Shown here: positions 16,807-25,235 of the stretch, in pieces
Numbering within the stretch: the stretch's first letter is position 1
Layout of the letters: every line of letters begins with the position of its first letter
Origin: Citrifermentans bemidjiense Bem
Lineage (GTDB): Bacteria > Desulfobacterota > Desulfuromonadia > Geobacterales > Geobacteraceae
DNA: 64,000 bases
Assembly: GCF_000020725.1 (NCBI RefSeq)
Contig: NC_011146.1
Coordinates: 1,239,501-1,303,500, forward strand
Direction of reading: 5' to 3'
Made by a program: the position numbers and the translations under genes
The notes under the pieces: generated by a model
Databases searched by the model: none
Told to the model about the DNA's origin: nothing
Seen by the model: only the letters and a program-made list of their open reading frames with translations

Positions 16807-18789
16807 TTGTGCGGTATCGCCGGAATTGTTGCTGGGGCGGGTAAAGCGGCACCGGACCTGGAGCGGATCGTCGCCATGATCTCGCCGTTGCGTTATCGCG
16901 GCCCGGACGAGTCCGGTGTCTATCTGGACCGCCGCGCCGCGCTGGGGCACCTGCGCCTGAGCATTATCGGCATAGACGGCGGGATCCAGCCCATCGGCAA
17001 TGAAACGGGCAAGCTCTGGATCGTCTACAACGGCGAAGCATACAACTACCTGGAACTTCGGGAAGAGCTGGAGGCGAAAGGGCATCGCTTCACCACCCGG
17101 ACCGACACTGAAGTGCTGCTGCACCTCTACGAAGAGTATGGCGCCGACTTCCTGTCCAGGATCAACGGCCAGTTCGCACTCGCCATATGGGACAGCGCGA
17201 AAGAGGAACTCTTCCTCGCCAGGGACCGGGTCGGCATCAGGCCCCTTTACTACGGTTGGTCTCGCGAAGGGAGCTTCTTGTTCGCCTCTGAGGTGAAAGC
17301 CATTTTGGCAGTAGACGGTAGCCGGGAGTTGGACCTCGAGGCTCTTGGACAGCTCTTCGTCTTCTGGACCACGCTGCCGGGAAGGACCTTCTTCCGGGGG
17401 ATTCAGGAAGTTCCCCCGGGGCATTACCTTGTCGTCGGCAAAGGTGAGTCGGTGCCGCGCCCCTACTGGCGCATTCCGTTCCATGCTCCCGAGGAGTGCT
17501 GCGCTTTCGGCCTTGCGGAGACGGCTGAAGCGCTGCGGGAGCTTCTCAGCGACGCGGTGCGCCTCAGGCTGCGCTCAGACGTCCCGGTGGGGGCGTACCT
17601 AAGCGGCGGGCTCGATTCTTCCGTGATTACAACGCTCATTCAGCGCCATTGCGACAGCCATCTCAAGACCTTCTCGCTTGCCTTCCAGGACGGCATTTTT
17701 GACGAGAGCGCTGCGCAGCGGGAGATGGTGCGTTTCCTGGGGAGCGACAACCGGCAGGTTATGGTGGAGAACGGCGACATCCGCCGCTTCTTTCCGGAGA
17801 CGGTATGGCACTGTGAAAAGCCGACGCTGCGAACCTCGCCGGTGCCTATGTTCCTGCTGTCGAGGCTGGTGCGTGAGGAGGGTTACAAGGTGGTGCTCTC
17901 CGGCGAGGGGGCGGACGAGATCCTCGGGGGGTACAACATCTTCAAGGAAGCGAAAATCCGCCAGTACTGGGCGAAATGCCCGGACTCTTCCCGGCGCCCG
18001 CTGCTTTTGGAGAGGCTCTACCCTTACATCTTCAGGAACCCCGGGCGCGGCCGTAGCTTCCTGCAGGGGTTTTTCGCTGTGTCGCGGGAGCAGATGCACG
18101 ACCCGTTTTTTTCCCATGCGGTGCGTTGGCACGCCGGGGAGCGCAACCTCGCGTTCTTGGCGCCGGACTGCCTGGCCGCCCTGTCGCAATACCGGCCCAT
18201 GGAGGAACTGGCCCGGTGGCTCCCGGACAATTTCCTGCACCGGGACCTTTTGTCCCGGGCCCAAGTGCTGGAGATGGAGATCTTTCTCTCCAACTTCCTT
18301 CTCTCCTCACAAGGAGACCGGGTCGCCATGGCCCACTCGGTCGAGATGCGTCACCCCTTTCTGGATTACCGGGTGGTGGATTTCGCTTTCCGTCTGCCGG
18401 CCAAATGGAAGGTGCGGGGCCTGACTGAGAAGTTCCTGCTAAGGCACGCCTTCCGGGGAATGTTGCCAGAAGGAATCGCCAGCAGGGCGAAGCACCCGTA
18501 CCGGGCCCCGATCAGCGAGCTCTTCCAAGGCACGGTTCCTCTCGATTACGTGGACGAGTTGCTGTCGCAGCAGAGCCTGAAGCAAAGCGGTTATTTCAAT
18601 GCTGAAAAGATCGGCCGCCTCTACTTGAAGGTCAAGGGTGCGCAACCCGGCGCCATCGGCGAATTCGAGAACATGGCGCTCATCGGCGCACTTTCAACCG
18701 AGATACTGCATCGGCAGTTCATTGCCGGGTTTCCCTTGCGGCGGAGCTCCTTGCTGCAACCGGACTTGGTACGGTACGGGAGCCTCTGA
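16807..18789 (+). CDS. AsnB-type glutamine-dependent amidotransferase
   Basis: The start is TTG 16807 with ggagg 6 bases upstream; this start puts the nucleophile at Cys2 (MCGIAGIV), which is required for class II glutaminase activity. The N-terminal Ntn domain covers about residues 2-215 (YNGEAYNYLELREELEAKGH, RDRVGIRPLYYG). The C-terminal PP-loop synthetase domain has SGGLDSS at 266-272 and SGEGADEILGGY. At 660 residues it is longer than housekeeping AsnB. In EPS loci such enzymes often amidate sugar uronic acids or carrier-bound acids rather than free aspartate. It heads a five-gene run with an AMP-ligase, a NadE-type ligase and a carrier protein. Confidence 0.85.
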   Translation: MCGIAGIVAGAGKAAPDLERIVAMISPLRYRGPDESGVYLDRRAALGHLRLSIIGIDGGIQPIGNETGKLWIVYNGEAYNYLELREELEAKGHRFTTRTDTEVLLHLYEEYGADFLSRINGQFALAIWDSAKEELFLARDRVGIRPLYYGWSREGSFLFASEVKAILAVDGSRELDLEALGQLFVFWTTLPGRTFFRGIQEVPPGHYLVVGKGESVPRPYWRIPFHAPEECCAFGLAETAEALRELLSDAVRLRLRSDVPVGAYLSGGLDSSVITTLIQRHCDSHLKTFSLAFQDGIFDESAAQREMVRFLGSDNRQVMVENGDIRRFFPETVWHCEKPTLRTSPVPMFLLSRLVREEGYKVVLSGEGADEILGGYNIFKEAKIRQYWAKCPDSSRRPLLLERLYPYIFRNPGRGRSFLQGFFAVSREQMHDPFFSHAVRWHAGERNLAFLAPDCLAALSQYRPMEELARWLPDNFLHRDLLSRAQVLEMEIFLSNFLLSSQGDRVAMAHSVEMRHPFLDYRVVDFAFRLPAKWKVRGLTEKFLLRHAFRGMLPEGIASRAKHPYRAPISELFQGTVPLDYVDELLSQQSLKQSGYFNAEKIGRLYLKVKGAQPGAIGEFENMALIGALSTEILHRQFIAGFPLRRSSLLQPDLVRYGSL

Positions 18790-18803
18790 AAAAGGAGTCT
18801 GTT

Positions 18804-20384
18804 ATGGAGCCCGCGGTACACAACCTCTTGGAAAACAGCGCAAGAATTCGCCCCGACAAGGTCGCACTGGTGCAAGGGGACCTGCGCATAACCTACCGCC
18901 AGGCGAACACCCGTGCCAACCGGGTTGCCGGCTGGCTCATAGATGAAGGTGTACTTCCCGGCGAGCGAGTGGTGCTGCTGCTTAAAAACGGCATCGAGTA
19001 CCTTGCGGGTTACTACGGGATTCTCAAGGCAGGGGCAGTCGCGGTGCCGCTCAACTGCGATCTGCGGGTTGATGCGCTTCGTGAGCTCCTGGCCGACCTG
19101 CACGCCGTAGCCGTGATCTGCGGCAGTGAAGGCGAACAACTCTTGAATGGGATCGACAGCGACCTCTTCGGGATTCGCCTCCTGCTGATCAAGGACGCGA
19201 GCGGCTCCCGTACACCCCGAGGCGCCAGGGTGTTTGCCTGGGACGAGGTAGTGACCGACGCCGATCTTCCCGATCACGGCCTAGCCACCAACGCCTCCGC
19301 CCTCGCCGGGATCATCTACACCTCCGGGTCGACCGGCGCCCCGAAAGGGGTCATGCTCTCCCACCGCAACATCGTGAGCAACACCTGCTCCATCATCCAG
19401 TACCTCGGGTTGAACGAGAACGACGTCCAGATGGTGGTGCTCCCCTTTTTCTACGTGATGGGGAAATCGCTTCTGAACACGCACGTGGCGGTGGGCGGAA
19501 CCGTGGTCGTCAACAACGCGTTCGCCTACAGCGCGCCGGTGATAAGGCAGATGGCGCAGGAGGGAGTCACCGGCTTTTCGGGGGTCCCTTCCACCTACGC
19601 TTACCTGTTGCACCGGTCGCCATTGGCGGCTTTCCGGGACAAGCTTCCGGCGCTGCGCTACTGCACCCAGGCCGGAGGGCACATGGCGCGTGAGATCAAG
19701 CAGAGGCTTATGGAGGTGCTCCCGCCGCACACAAGGCTCTACATCATGTACGGCGCCACCGAGGCGGCTGCCCGGCTCACCTATGTCGAGCCGGAAATGC
19801 TTGTTGAGAAAATCGATTCCATCGGCAGGGCTATTCCAGGAGTAACCGTCCGGGTCCTGGACGAGAAGGGGGAAGAAGTCGCCGAGGGGGAGATCGGCGA
19901 ACTGGTGGCCTCCGGGGCGAACATCATGCTGGGGTACTGGAGGGACGAGATTGCCACCGGGAGGGTTCTTGACGCCAACGGCTACCACACCGGCGACATG
20001 GGGTACCGCGACGGGGACGGCTACCTCTACGTGACCGGCAGAAAGGACCATCTGCTCAAGGTGGGAGGGCACCGCCTCGACCCCCAGGAGATTGAGGACG
20101 CGCTGATGGCGACGGGGGAGCTCCTTGAGGTGGCGGTACTGGGCGTGGACGACCACCTGTTGGGGAAAAAACTCGTGGCGATCGCGGTGTCGCTCCAGGA
20201 AAACCCAAGCGACAAGGTGCTCCTCTCCCGCTGTCTGTCCAGGCTCCCACGGCACAAGATCCCCTCCGAGATCAGGTTCGTCGCGGCGCTGCCCAAATAC
20301 GCCAGCGGCAAGATTGACCGCGCCGCCTGTTTAGAGGCGCCACCCCTGGCCGGCCCATGTTGTAGCGGCCGCCAGGGAGACTGA
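18804..20384 (+). CDS. AMP-forming acyl/aminoacyl ligase (ANL superfamily)
   Basis: The 526-residue protein has the complete ANL motif set: P-loop YTSGSTGAPKGVMLSH at about residues 172-187, YGATEAAARL near 316, TGDMGYRDGDGYLYVTGRKD, the hinge region LKVGGHRLDPQEIED and the C-terminal catalytic lysine in YASGKIDRAA. It activates a carboxylate as an acyl-AMP and transfers it to a thiol. The nearby stand-alone carrier protein (21429) is the most likely acceptor, as in DltA/DltC or acyl-ACP ligase pairs. It is 14 bases after the AsnB-type gene. Confidence 0.87.
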   Translation: MEPAVHNLLENSARIRPDKVALVQGDLRITYRQANTRANRVAGWLIDEGVLPGERVVLLLKNGIEYLAGYYGILKAGAVAVPLNCDLRVDALRELLADLHAVAVICGSEGEQLLNGIDSDLFGIRLLLIKDASGSRTPRGARVFAWDEVVTDADLPDHGLATNASALAGIIYTSGSTGAPKGVMLSHRNIVSNTCSIIQYLGLNENDVQMVVLPFFYVMGKSLLNTHVAVGGTVVVNNAFAYSAPVIRQMAQEGVTGFSGVPSTYAYLLHRSPLAAFRDKLPALRYCTQAGGHMAREIKQRLMEVLPPHTRLYIMYGATEAAARLTYVEPEMLVEKIDSIGRAIPGVTVRVLDEKGEEVAEGEIGELVASGANIMLGYWRDEIATGRVLDANGYHTGDMGYRDGDGYLYVTGRKDHLLKVGGHRLDPQEIEDALMATGELLEVAVLGVDDHLLGKKLVAIAVSLQENPSDKVLLSRCLSRLPRHKIPSEIRFVAALPKYASGKIDRAACLEAPPLAGPCCSGRQGD

Positions 20385-20408
20385 AGAAAGGGTGAAAAGG
20401 GTGAACAT

Positions 20409-21395
20409 ATGAATGGTGGGATATTTTCCAAAGAAGTGCTCCGCCTGGACCCGGAACGGGAAGTGGAGCGTATTTGCGCCAGGGTGAAAGAGCTGATGCT
20501 GACCCAGGTAAAGCGGCGCGGGTTGGTGGTGGCGCTTTCGGGAGGGATCGACAGCAGCGTTACTGCGGCCCTGGCAGTGCGGGCGATCGGTAAGGAGCGG
20601 GTGATCGGCCTCGAGATGCCCGAGCGGCACTCGTCCGGCGAGAGCCAGAAGCTAAGCGGCAAGCTGGCCGCCGCCCTCGGCATCGAGACGGTCCTGGAGG
20701 AGATCTCTGCAGCCCTGGAAGCGGTGGGGTGCTATCGCAAGTACGATGAGGCGGTCAGGATGGTCGTCCCCGGCTACGGGGAGGGGTGGAAGTCCAAGAT
20801 CGTGATCTCCAACAACATGGAGCATCCCGGCTTCACCTCCTTTTACCTGGTGGCCCAGGACGGGGCCCAGGGCACCACCCGGGTCCGCCTCCCCTTCAAG
20901 CCCTACCTGCAGATCGTTGCCGCCACCAACTTCAAACAGCGCATCCGCAAGATGCTGGAGTACTACCACGCCGATCGGCTCAACTTCGCCGTGGCAGGCA
21001 CCCCCAACCGACTGGAGTACGACCAGGGGTTTTTTGTGAAACTCGGGGACGGAGCGGCCGACATCAAGCCGATCGCGCACCTGTACAAGTCGCAGGTGTA
21101 CCAGTTGGCCGAATACCTGGGGGTGCCTGAGGAGATCCGCCGCAGAACGCCCACCACGGACACCTATTCCCTGGCGCAAGGGCAGGACGAGTTCTACTTC
21201 TCGCTTCCCTACCCGGAGATGGATCTCTGCCTTTTCGCCAAAAACAATGGAGTCGCGCCAGAAAGCGTGGCGGCAGCCCTCGGGCTCACCCCAGAGCAGG
21301 TCCGGCTGGTATTCCAGGACATCGAAGTAAAAAGGAGCAGCACCCGGTACCTGCACCTGCCTCCCTTGCTGGTGGAGGCGGTCGACTGGCAGTGA
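20409..21395 (+). CDS. NadE-like PP-loop amide ligase
   Basis: The 328-residue protein has the PP-loop SGGIDSS at 44-50 within LVVALSGGIDSSVTAALAVR, and later AGTPNRLEYDQGFFVKLGDG and ADIKPIAHLYKSQVYQLAEY, which match ammonia-dependent NAD+ synthetases. It lacks a glutaminase domain. An insertion at about residues 110-165 (YDEAVRMVVPGYGEGWKSKI and the following part) is not typical of E. coli NadE. Its place between an AMP-ligase and a carrier protein suggests a dedicated amide-forming role in sugar or acyl modification; a housekeeping NAD synthetase is the alternative. Confidence 0.75.
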   Translation: MNGGIFSKEVLRLDPEREVERICARVKELMLTQVKRRGLVVALSGGIDSSVTAALAVRAIGKERVIGLEMPERHSSGESQKLSGKLAAALGIETVLEEISAALEAVGCYRKYDEAVRMVVPGYGEGWKSKIVISNNMEHPGFTSFYLVAQDGAQGTTRVRLPFKPYLQIVAATNFKQRIRKMLEYYHADRLNFAVAGTPNRLEYDQGFFVKLGDGAADIKPIAHLYKSQVYQLAEYLGVPEEIRRRTPTTDTYSLAQGQDEFYFSLPYPEMDLCLFAKNNGVAPESVAAALGLTPEQVRLVFQDIEVKRSSTRYLHLPPLLVEAVDWQ

Positions 21396-21428
21396 GGCCG
21401 GCATATCGAGACCAAAAAGGAGACGCAC

Positions 21429-21731
21429 ATGAGCCTGCAAGAAGATATCAGAAGCTTCATCGTCGACAATTTCCTCTTCGGGGACGCCGGAACGCTTAAC
21501 AACGACAGCTCCTTCATCAAAGAAGGGATCGTGGATTCCACCGGCATACTGCAACTGGTGGCGTTCATTCAGGAACAGTACCGGGTGGTTGTGGAGGACG
21601 AGGAGCTTATCCCGGAGAACCTCGATTCGGTGAGCAAGGTGGCGGCTTTCATCGAGAACAAGATGAAGATGGCGGCTTTCGTGGGCGAAGAGCTCGAGGT
21701 GGCGGTAGGCGGCGCCGACGGCGCGGTCTGA
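21429..21731 (+). CDS. Stand-alone acyl/peptidyl carrier protein
   Basis: This 100-residue acidic protein has the carrier fold: helix 1 (LQEDIRSFIVDNFLFG), then SFIKEGIVDSTGILQLVAFI, where Ser37 of the DS motif is the expected phosphopantetheine attachment site, and a final helix SVSKVAAFIENKM. It probably holds the acyl or aminoacyl group made by the AMP-ligase at 18804 for transfer by the acyltransferase at 21745. It is not the fatty-acid ACP, judging by its locus and divergent sequence. Confidence 0.87.
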   Translation: MSLQEDIRSFIVDNFLFGDAGTLNNDSSFIKEGIVDSTGILQLVAFIQEQYRVVVEDEELIPENLDSVSKVAAFIENKMKMAAFVGEELEVAVGGADGAV

Positions 21732-21744
21732 GCGGGAGCGGACG

Positions 21745-22233
21745 ATGGTCAGGAAAACGCTGCAAAGAATGTTGGGCAAAATGGCCATGGTGGCCCCAGG
21801 GGGGTTCTCCCTGAGGCCATGGCTGCACAGGATGCGGGGCGTCCAGATCGGCAAAAACGTCTGGATCAGCCAGTTGGTTTACATCGACGAGATACACCCC
21901 GAGCAGATAACCATCGGGGACAACGTTACCATCGGCCTTAGGTGCACCATTTTCGCCCATTTCTACCTGGGCGAGCGGTCGCTGGACACCGGGACGGGGA
22001 GGGTGGTGATAGAGCAGGACGCCTTTATCGGCCCCAACTGCACTATCCTCAACGGCGTCACCATCGGAGCTGGATCGGTGGTCGTGGCGGGGAGCGTGGT
22101 GACCAAGTCGGTCCCCCCGGGGGTCCTCTTTGGACACACCCCTGCCGCGCCGCTGGCACGCATCACCCATCCTCTCACCAGTGACGGGCGGGTAGACTAC
22201 GACCGGTTCGTCTTCGGCCTCAAAAAACTCTAG
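21745..22233 (+). CDS. Left-handed beta-helix (hexapeptide) acyltransferase
   Basis: The 162-residue protein consists of hexapeptide repeats of the LbH type: IGKNVWISQLVYID, ITIGDNVTIGLRCTI, VVIEQDAFIGPNCTILNGVT and IGAGSVVVAGSVVTKSVPPG. This fold is typical of sugar O- or N-acetyltransferases that work as trimers. The likely catalytic His lies in TIFAHFYLGER. It starts 13 bases after the carrier protein gene, so it may transfer the carrier-bound acyl group to a sugar. Its stop codon overlaps the stop of the convergent cytochrome gene by 4 bases. Confidence 0.83.
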   Translation: MVRKTLQRMLGKMAMVAPGGFSLRPWLHRMRGVQIGKNVWISQLVYIDEIHPEQITIGDNVTIGLRCTIFAHFYLGERSLDTGTGRVVIEQDAFIGPNCTILNGVTIGAGSVVVAGSVVTKSVPPGVLFGHTPAAPLARITHPLTSDGRVDYDRFVFGLKKL

Positions 22234-23030
22234 TCCCGGAAGGTTCTCCTCAATAGGTAGGCCAGAAGCGCTATCGACAGCAGGGCCGCTACGGCGATCC
22301 CCCCCATGATCCTCCGCCTTACCTGCTCTTCATCAATGAGCTGCAGTTCCCTGTCCAGCTTGGACAGTTCCGCGTTGATCCTCCCCGATTCCGACTTCAC
22401 CCGCGCCGTGTTCACCTCGTGAAAGAGCGAGTGGAAGCTGTTGCGGACCGAGAAGAGCTCCTTACCGAGCCTTTCGGTGTCCACCCCGATGGAGCCGTAT
22501 CCGCCGAGCCTAAGCTCGATACCCTGGATGTGCGCCTCGGTCTGCTGCATGCCGTCCCTGATGATCCTCGCCCTCTCGAAGCTGTGGCAGCGGCTGCAGC
22601 TCTTCTCGTTTATAAGCGTGAGTGAGGCCTTGAGCACCTCGTGGTTGCCATGGCAGGTGACACAGGTGGGCCCTCCCTTGCCCAGAGCCCTGCCATGGGC
22701 GCTGGAGAGGTAATCCTTGAGCACGCCGGGATGGCAGCGACCGCAAAAGGCGGGGATGGCCCCCTCCTTCGGCGCTCCCAGGAAACCCTTGGCGGGGGTC
22801 ATGGCTGTGGGGGCGTCCTTCGGATCGCCGCCATGGCAGCTGTTGCAGGAAATGCCGTTTTGGGCGTGGACGCTCTTTTGCCAGAGGTTCACCGGCGCAC
22901 CCAGCCGGTCCGGGAGGGAGGCGTGGCACTGCAGGCAGACGCTCTCCGGCGCCTCCGCGCTCCAGGCGGATGAGGCGAGGACGAGGGCCAGGGGAATCAG
23001 GATGAGGAGGCTTGTTAAAGTCCGGGTCAT
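22230..23030 (-). CDS. Five-heme membrane-anchored c-type cytochrome of a bc complex
   Basis: I start this gene at the ATG (23030) that overlaps the stop of the cytochrome b gene (ATGA), giving 266 residues with a normal signal peptide (LALVLASSAWSA). Five CxxCH motifs are visible: CLQCH, CNSCH, CGRCH, CVTCH and CSRCH. A coiled-coil region follows (about 150-235), then one C-terminal membrane anchor (MGGIAVAALLSIALLAYLL). It should take electrons from the Rieske/cytochrome b pair encoded upstream and pass them to periplasmic cytochromes. Translation is probably coupled to that of the cytochrome b gene. Confidence 0.88.
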   Translation of the reverse strand: MTRTLTSLLILIPLALVLASSAWSAEAPESVCLQCHASLPDRLGAPVNLWQKSVHAQNGISCNSCHGGDPKDAPTAMTPAKGFLGAPKEGAIPAFCGRCHPGVLKDYLSSAHGRALGKGGPTCVTCHGNHEVLKASLTLINEKSCSRCHSFERARIIRDGMQQTEAHIQGIELRLGGYGSIGVDTERLGKELFSVRNSFHSLFHEVNTARVKSESGRINAELSKLDRELQLIDEEQVRRRIMGGIAVAALLSIALLAYLLRRTFRD

Positions 23031-24130
23031 GACAGGTGCCCCCATACGGAAAGAGCGATCCAGAGCAGGATTCCACCGACCACCAGCGCCAGGAAAAGCG
23101 GGCGCTTCAGGGGGTGCCGCTCCGGTGAGCGGTCGGCAAAGGGGAGCAGGGCCAAAAGGGTCATGGCCGCTCCCTGCACGGTGAGCCCCAGAAGCTCGTT
23201 GGGGAAGATCTTCAGGGTCTGGTAGTTGGCCAGGAAGTACCACTCAGGCTTGATGTGCGCCGGCGTCTTGAAGGGGTCCGCCGGTACGAAGGCGTCCGGG
23301 GTGAAAGGCATCGAGGGCCAGAAGAAGACAACGCCCAGGAAAATGGCGAGGTAGATGCAGATCGAGGTGGTGTCCTCCAGCATGTAGTTGGGGAAAAAGG
23401 GGATGCCGCCCGGGTGGCTTTGGTAGCGGTAGCGCTCGGCCTGCCAGGGCGTTTTGGTGTCGCTTCTGCCAAATGGCGGGGCCGAGATGCCGGTGCGCTT
23501 CAGGAGGAAGATGTGCACCACGATCACGACGCTGATCACCAGCGGCAGGAAGGCTACGTGCAGCGCGAAGAAGCGCCCCAGGGTCGCAGGCCCGACCAGC
23601 TTCCCGCCGCGCAGGAATTCCACCATGCCGGGGCCCGCCACCGGAAGTGCGCTCACCGAGTTCGTGGCGACGGTGGTGGCCCAGAAGGAGAGCTGGCTCC
23701 AGGGGGCGAGATAGCCTGTGAGCGAGATCCCCTGCACCAGGGTGAAGAGCAGGAAACCGCTGAGCCAGTTCAGCTCCCGGGGGCTCTTGTAGCTTCCCAT
23801 CACCAGGGTGGAGAGCATGTGCAAGATGAGCGCGGCGATCATGGTGTTGGACCCGACCGCATGGCAGAGCCGGATCAGCCAGCCGAAGGGAACCTCGTTC
23901 ATGATGAAGTTGACGCTCTTGAAGGCCTTCTCCGCGTCCGGCACGTAGTAGACCAGGAGCAGCATCCCGGTCACCACCTGGATGGCGAAGGCGACCATGA
24001 GTACGCTTCCCAGGGAATACCACGCGTTTATGTTGCGGGGGAGCAGGTAGCCCGTGAGCTCCTTATCCGCGATCTCGCCGATGCCTACCCGCAGGTCGAC
24101 CCAACGGTACAGACGTTTAAACAAGGACAT
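23027..24130 (-). CDS. Cytochrome b (fused b6/subunit-IV type) of a quinol:cytochrome c oxidoreductase
   Basis: The 367-residue membrane protein has both halves of cytochrome b. The two heme-ligand pairs are H-x13-H in LCHAVGSNTMIAALILH and H-x14-H in LHVAFLPLVISVVIVVH; the second spacing is the b6f-type one. The Qo-site motif PEWY is present (IKPEWYFLANY). It oxidises menaquinol in the inner membrane with the Rieske protein (24155-24573) and the five-heme cytochrome (22230-23030), forming a Geobacter-type bc complex. A good ribosome site, ggaggt, precedes the ATG. Confidence 0.92.
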   Translation of the reverse strand: MSLFKRLYRWVDLRVGIGEIADKELTGYLLPRNINAWYSLGSVLMVAFAIQVVTGMLLLVYYVPDAEKAFKSVNFIMNEVPFGWLIRLCHAVGSNTMIAALILHMLSTLVMGSYKSPRELNWLSGFLLFTLVQGISLTGYLAPWSQLSFWATTVATNSVSALPVAGPGMVEFLRGGKLVGPATLGRFFALHVAFLPLVISVVIVVHIFLLKRTGISAPPFGRSDTKTPWQAERYRYQSHPGGIPFFPNYMLEDTTSICIYLAIFLGVVFFWPSMPFTPDAFVPADPFKTPAHIKPEWYFLANYQTLKIFPNELLGLTVQGAAMTLLALLPFADRSPERHPLKRPLFLALVVGGILLWIALSVWGHLS

Positions 24131-24154
24131 TGCACCTCCATGTGCGGCAAAGGA

Positions 24155-24573
24155 CTACCCTATGGTGATGTTCCCGCCGGTGACCGTCACGGGGATTTTC
24201 GCCAGCGGCCTGGGAGGGGGGCCGCCGAGAACGGTTCCGTCGGTGGCGAACTGCCCGCCATGGCAGGGGCAGAGGAAGTGCTGCTGCTCCTTTACCCACT
24301 GCACGATGCAGCCTAGGTGGGTGCAGACCGCGGAAAGGGCGATCATTTCCCCCCCTTGGTTTTTACCAGTACCGCGGAAGATCCGCCGTACTCGAAAAAC
24401 TTTGCCTCACCCTCCTGCAGATCCGCGGCGGAGATGACCAGCTTCTGCAGCCCGGTCGCGCCGGACCTCGGAGCCATAAACCGAAAGACCGGGTAGCCCG
24501 CGGCAACTGCTGCCGCCGCCGCTGTCCCGGCCAGACATACCCCTAGAAACTTCCTCCTGCCGTCACTATCCAT
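24155..24573 (-). CDS. Rieske iron-sulfur protein, reading frame broken by -1 at a G7 run
   Basis: The start is ATG 24573 behind gggggaggg. The N-terminus has a Tat-type motif (RRKFLGV) and a membrane anchor, then LVISAADLQEGEAKFFEYGG. The frame meets TGA at 24345-24343 just after a run of seven G (minus strand; 24355-24349). The rest of a perfectly conserved Rieske domain, with cluster ligands in CTHLGC and CPCHGG, continues in the -1 frame to TAG at 24155. One extra G, or one -1 slip on G GGG GGG, joins them as KTKGGEMIALSAVCTHLG, exactly as the family requires. Other possible explanations are a sequencing undercall, a phase-variable tract or two coupled ORFs (ATGA overlap). Confidence 0.85.
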
Positions 24574-24610
24574 GCACCCTCCCCCGGTCGGCCTTTTCTG
24601 GCCCGGCTCA

Positions 24611-24638
24611 AGTATAATGACTGCCCCTGCCATTTCAA
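24611..24638 (-). promoter_or_regulatory. Sigma-70-type promoter of the Rieske/cytochrome b operon
   Basis: On the minus strand TTGAAA (24638-24633) and TATACT (24616-24611) are separated by 16 bases. The -10 lies about 38 bases before the Rieske start. The rest of the 320-base divergent gap (24574-24892) holds no gene I can support. Confidence 0.5.
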
Positions 24639-24892
24639 GTGCGTAAGGTTCATGAAAATGGCTTTTGCCACAGTCTCACCTCCGGCTTTGACCCGTTGGA
24701 GTCGCGCCACGCGTGGGTGACGGGGGACAGAAGGTTGCGACATTTCTAATGAAAATGAATCTGATGCCTCTCTGCGGCCGGGGGGATTGCTGGATTGTGC
24801 TTTACCGGGTGCCGAAATTTGGGTATTCTTTCGCGGCTCGCGCCGCCGGACGCCCGGTGTCGACAAGCGACGCGAAAGAAAAAGGAGAGAGG

Positions 24893-25225
24893 ATGGAAAC
24901 CTATTACGCCCCAAAGGATCTCGGGAATTTCGCCGAAATAGGAAAGGACGCGCCGGAACTGGCCGGGAAGTTCTTCGCCTACTACAACGAGGTCTTCACC
25001 GAGGGGGAGCTGACCGAGCGGGAGAAGGCACTGATAGCGCTCGCCGTAGCCCACACCGTCCAGTGCCCTTACTGCATTGACGCCTACACCCGAGCCTGCC
25101 TGGAGAAGGGGTCCCATCTGGGCGAGATGACCGAGGCGGTCCATGTGGCGACTGCCATCAGGGGGGGAGCATCCCTGGTGCATGCGGTGCAGATGCGCAA
25201 GATCGCCGAGAAGCTCTCGCTGTAG
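24893..25225 (+). CDS. AhpD-like peroxidase-family protein of the arsenosugar operon
   Basis: I start at ATG 24893 (aaaggagagagg upstream) rather than the far upstream start of the open frame. The 110-residue product is an AhpD/CMD-like helical protein with the redox motif CPYC in AVAHTVQCPYCIDAYTRACL and the downstream histidine of VHVATAIRGG. The best match is the arsenosugar biosynthesis-associated peroxidase-like family, which is usually encoded beside arsS, as here, 10 bases upstream. It may protect or reduce the ArsS substrate or its selenocysteine. Confidence 0.85.
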   Translation: METYYAPKDLGNFAEIGKDAPELAGKFFAYYNEVFTEGELTEREKALIALAVAHTVQCPYCIDAYTRACLEKGSHLGEMTEAVHVATAIRGGASLVHAVQMRKIAEKLSL

Positions 25226-25235
25226 AGGAGAGGGG

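Noticed and set aside
19281-20255. A 324-codon minus-strand frame inside the AMP-ligase gene
   Set aside because: The + strand protein has every ANL motif; the antisense frame has a His/Val/Arg-rich composition typical of GC-rich shadows.
20652-21854. A 400-codon minus-strand frame across the NadE-like and carrier genes
   Set aside because: It overlaps three well-supported genes and has no recognisable domain.
23255-24316. A 353-codon + strand frame opposite cytochrome b
   Set aside because: Strongly charged Glu/Gly/His/Arg composition, no domain, and it covers cytochrome b and Rieske coding sequence.
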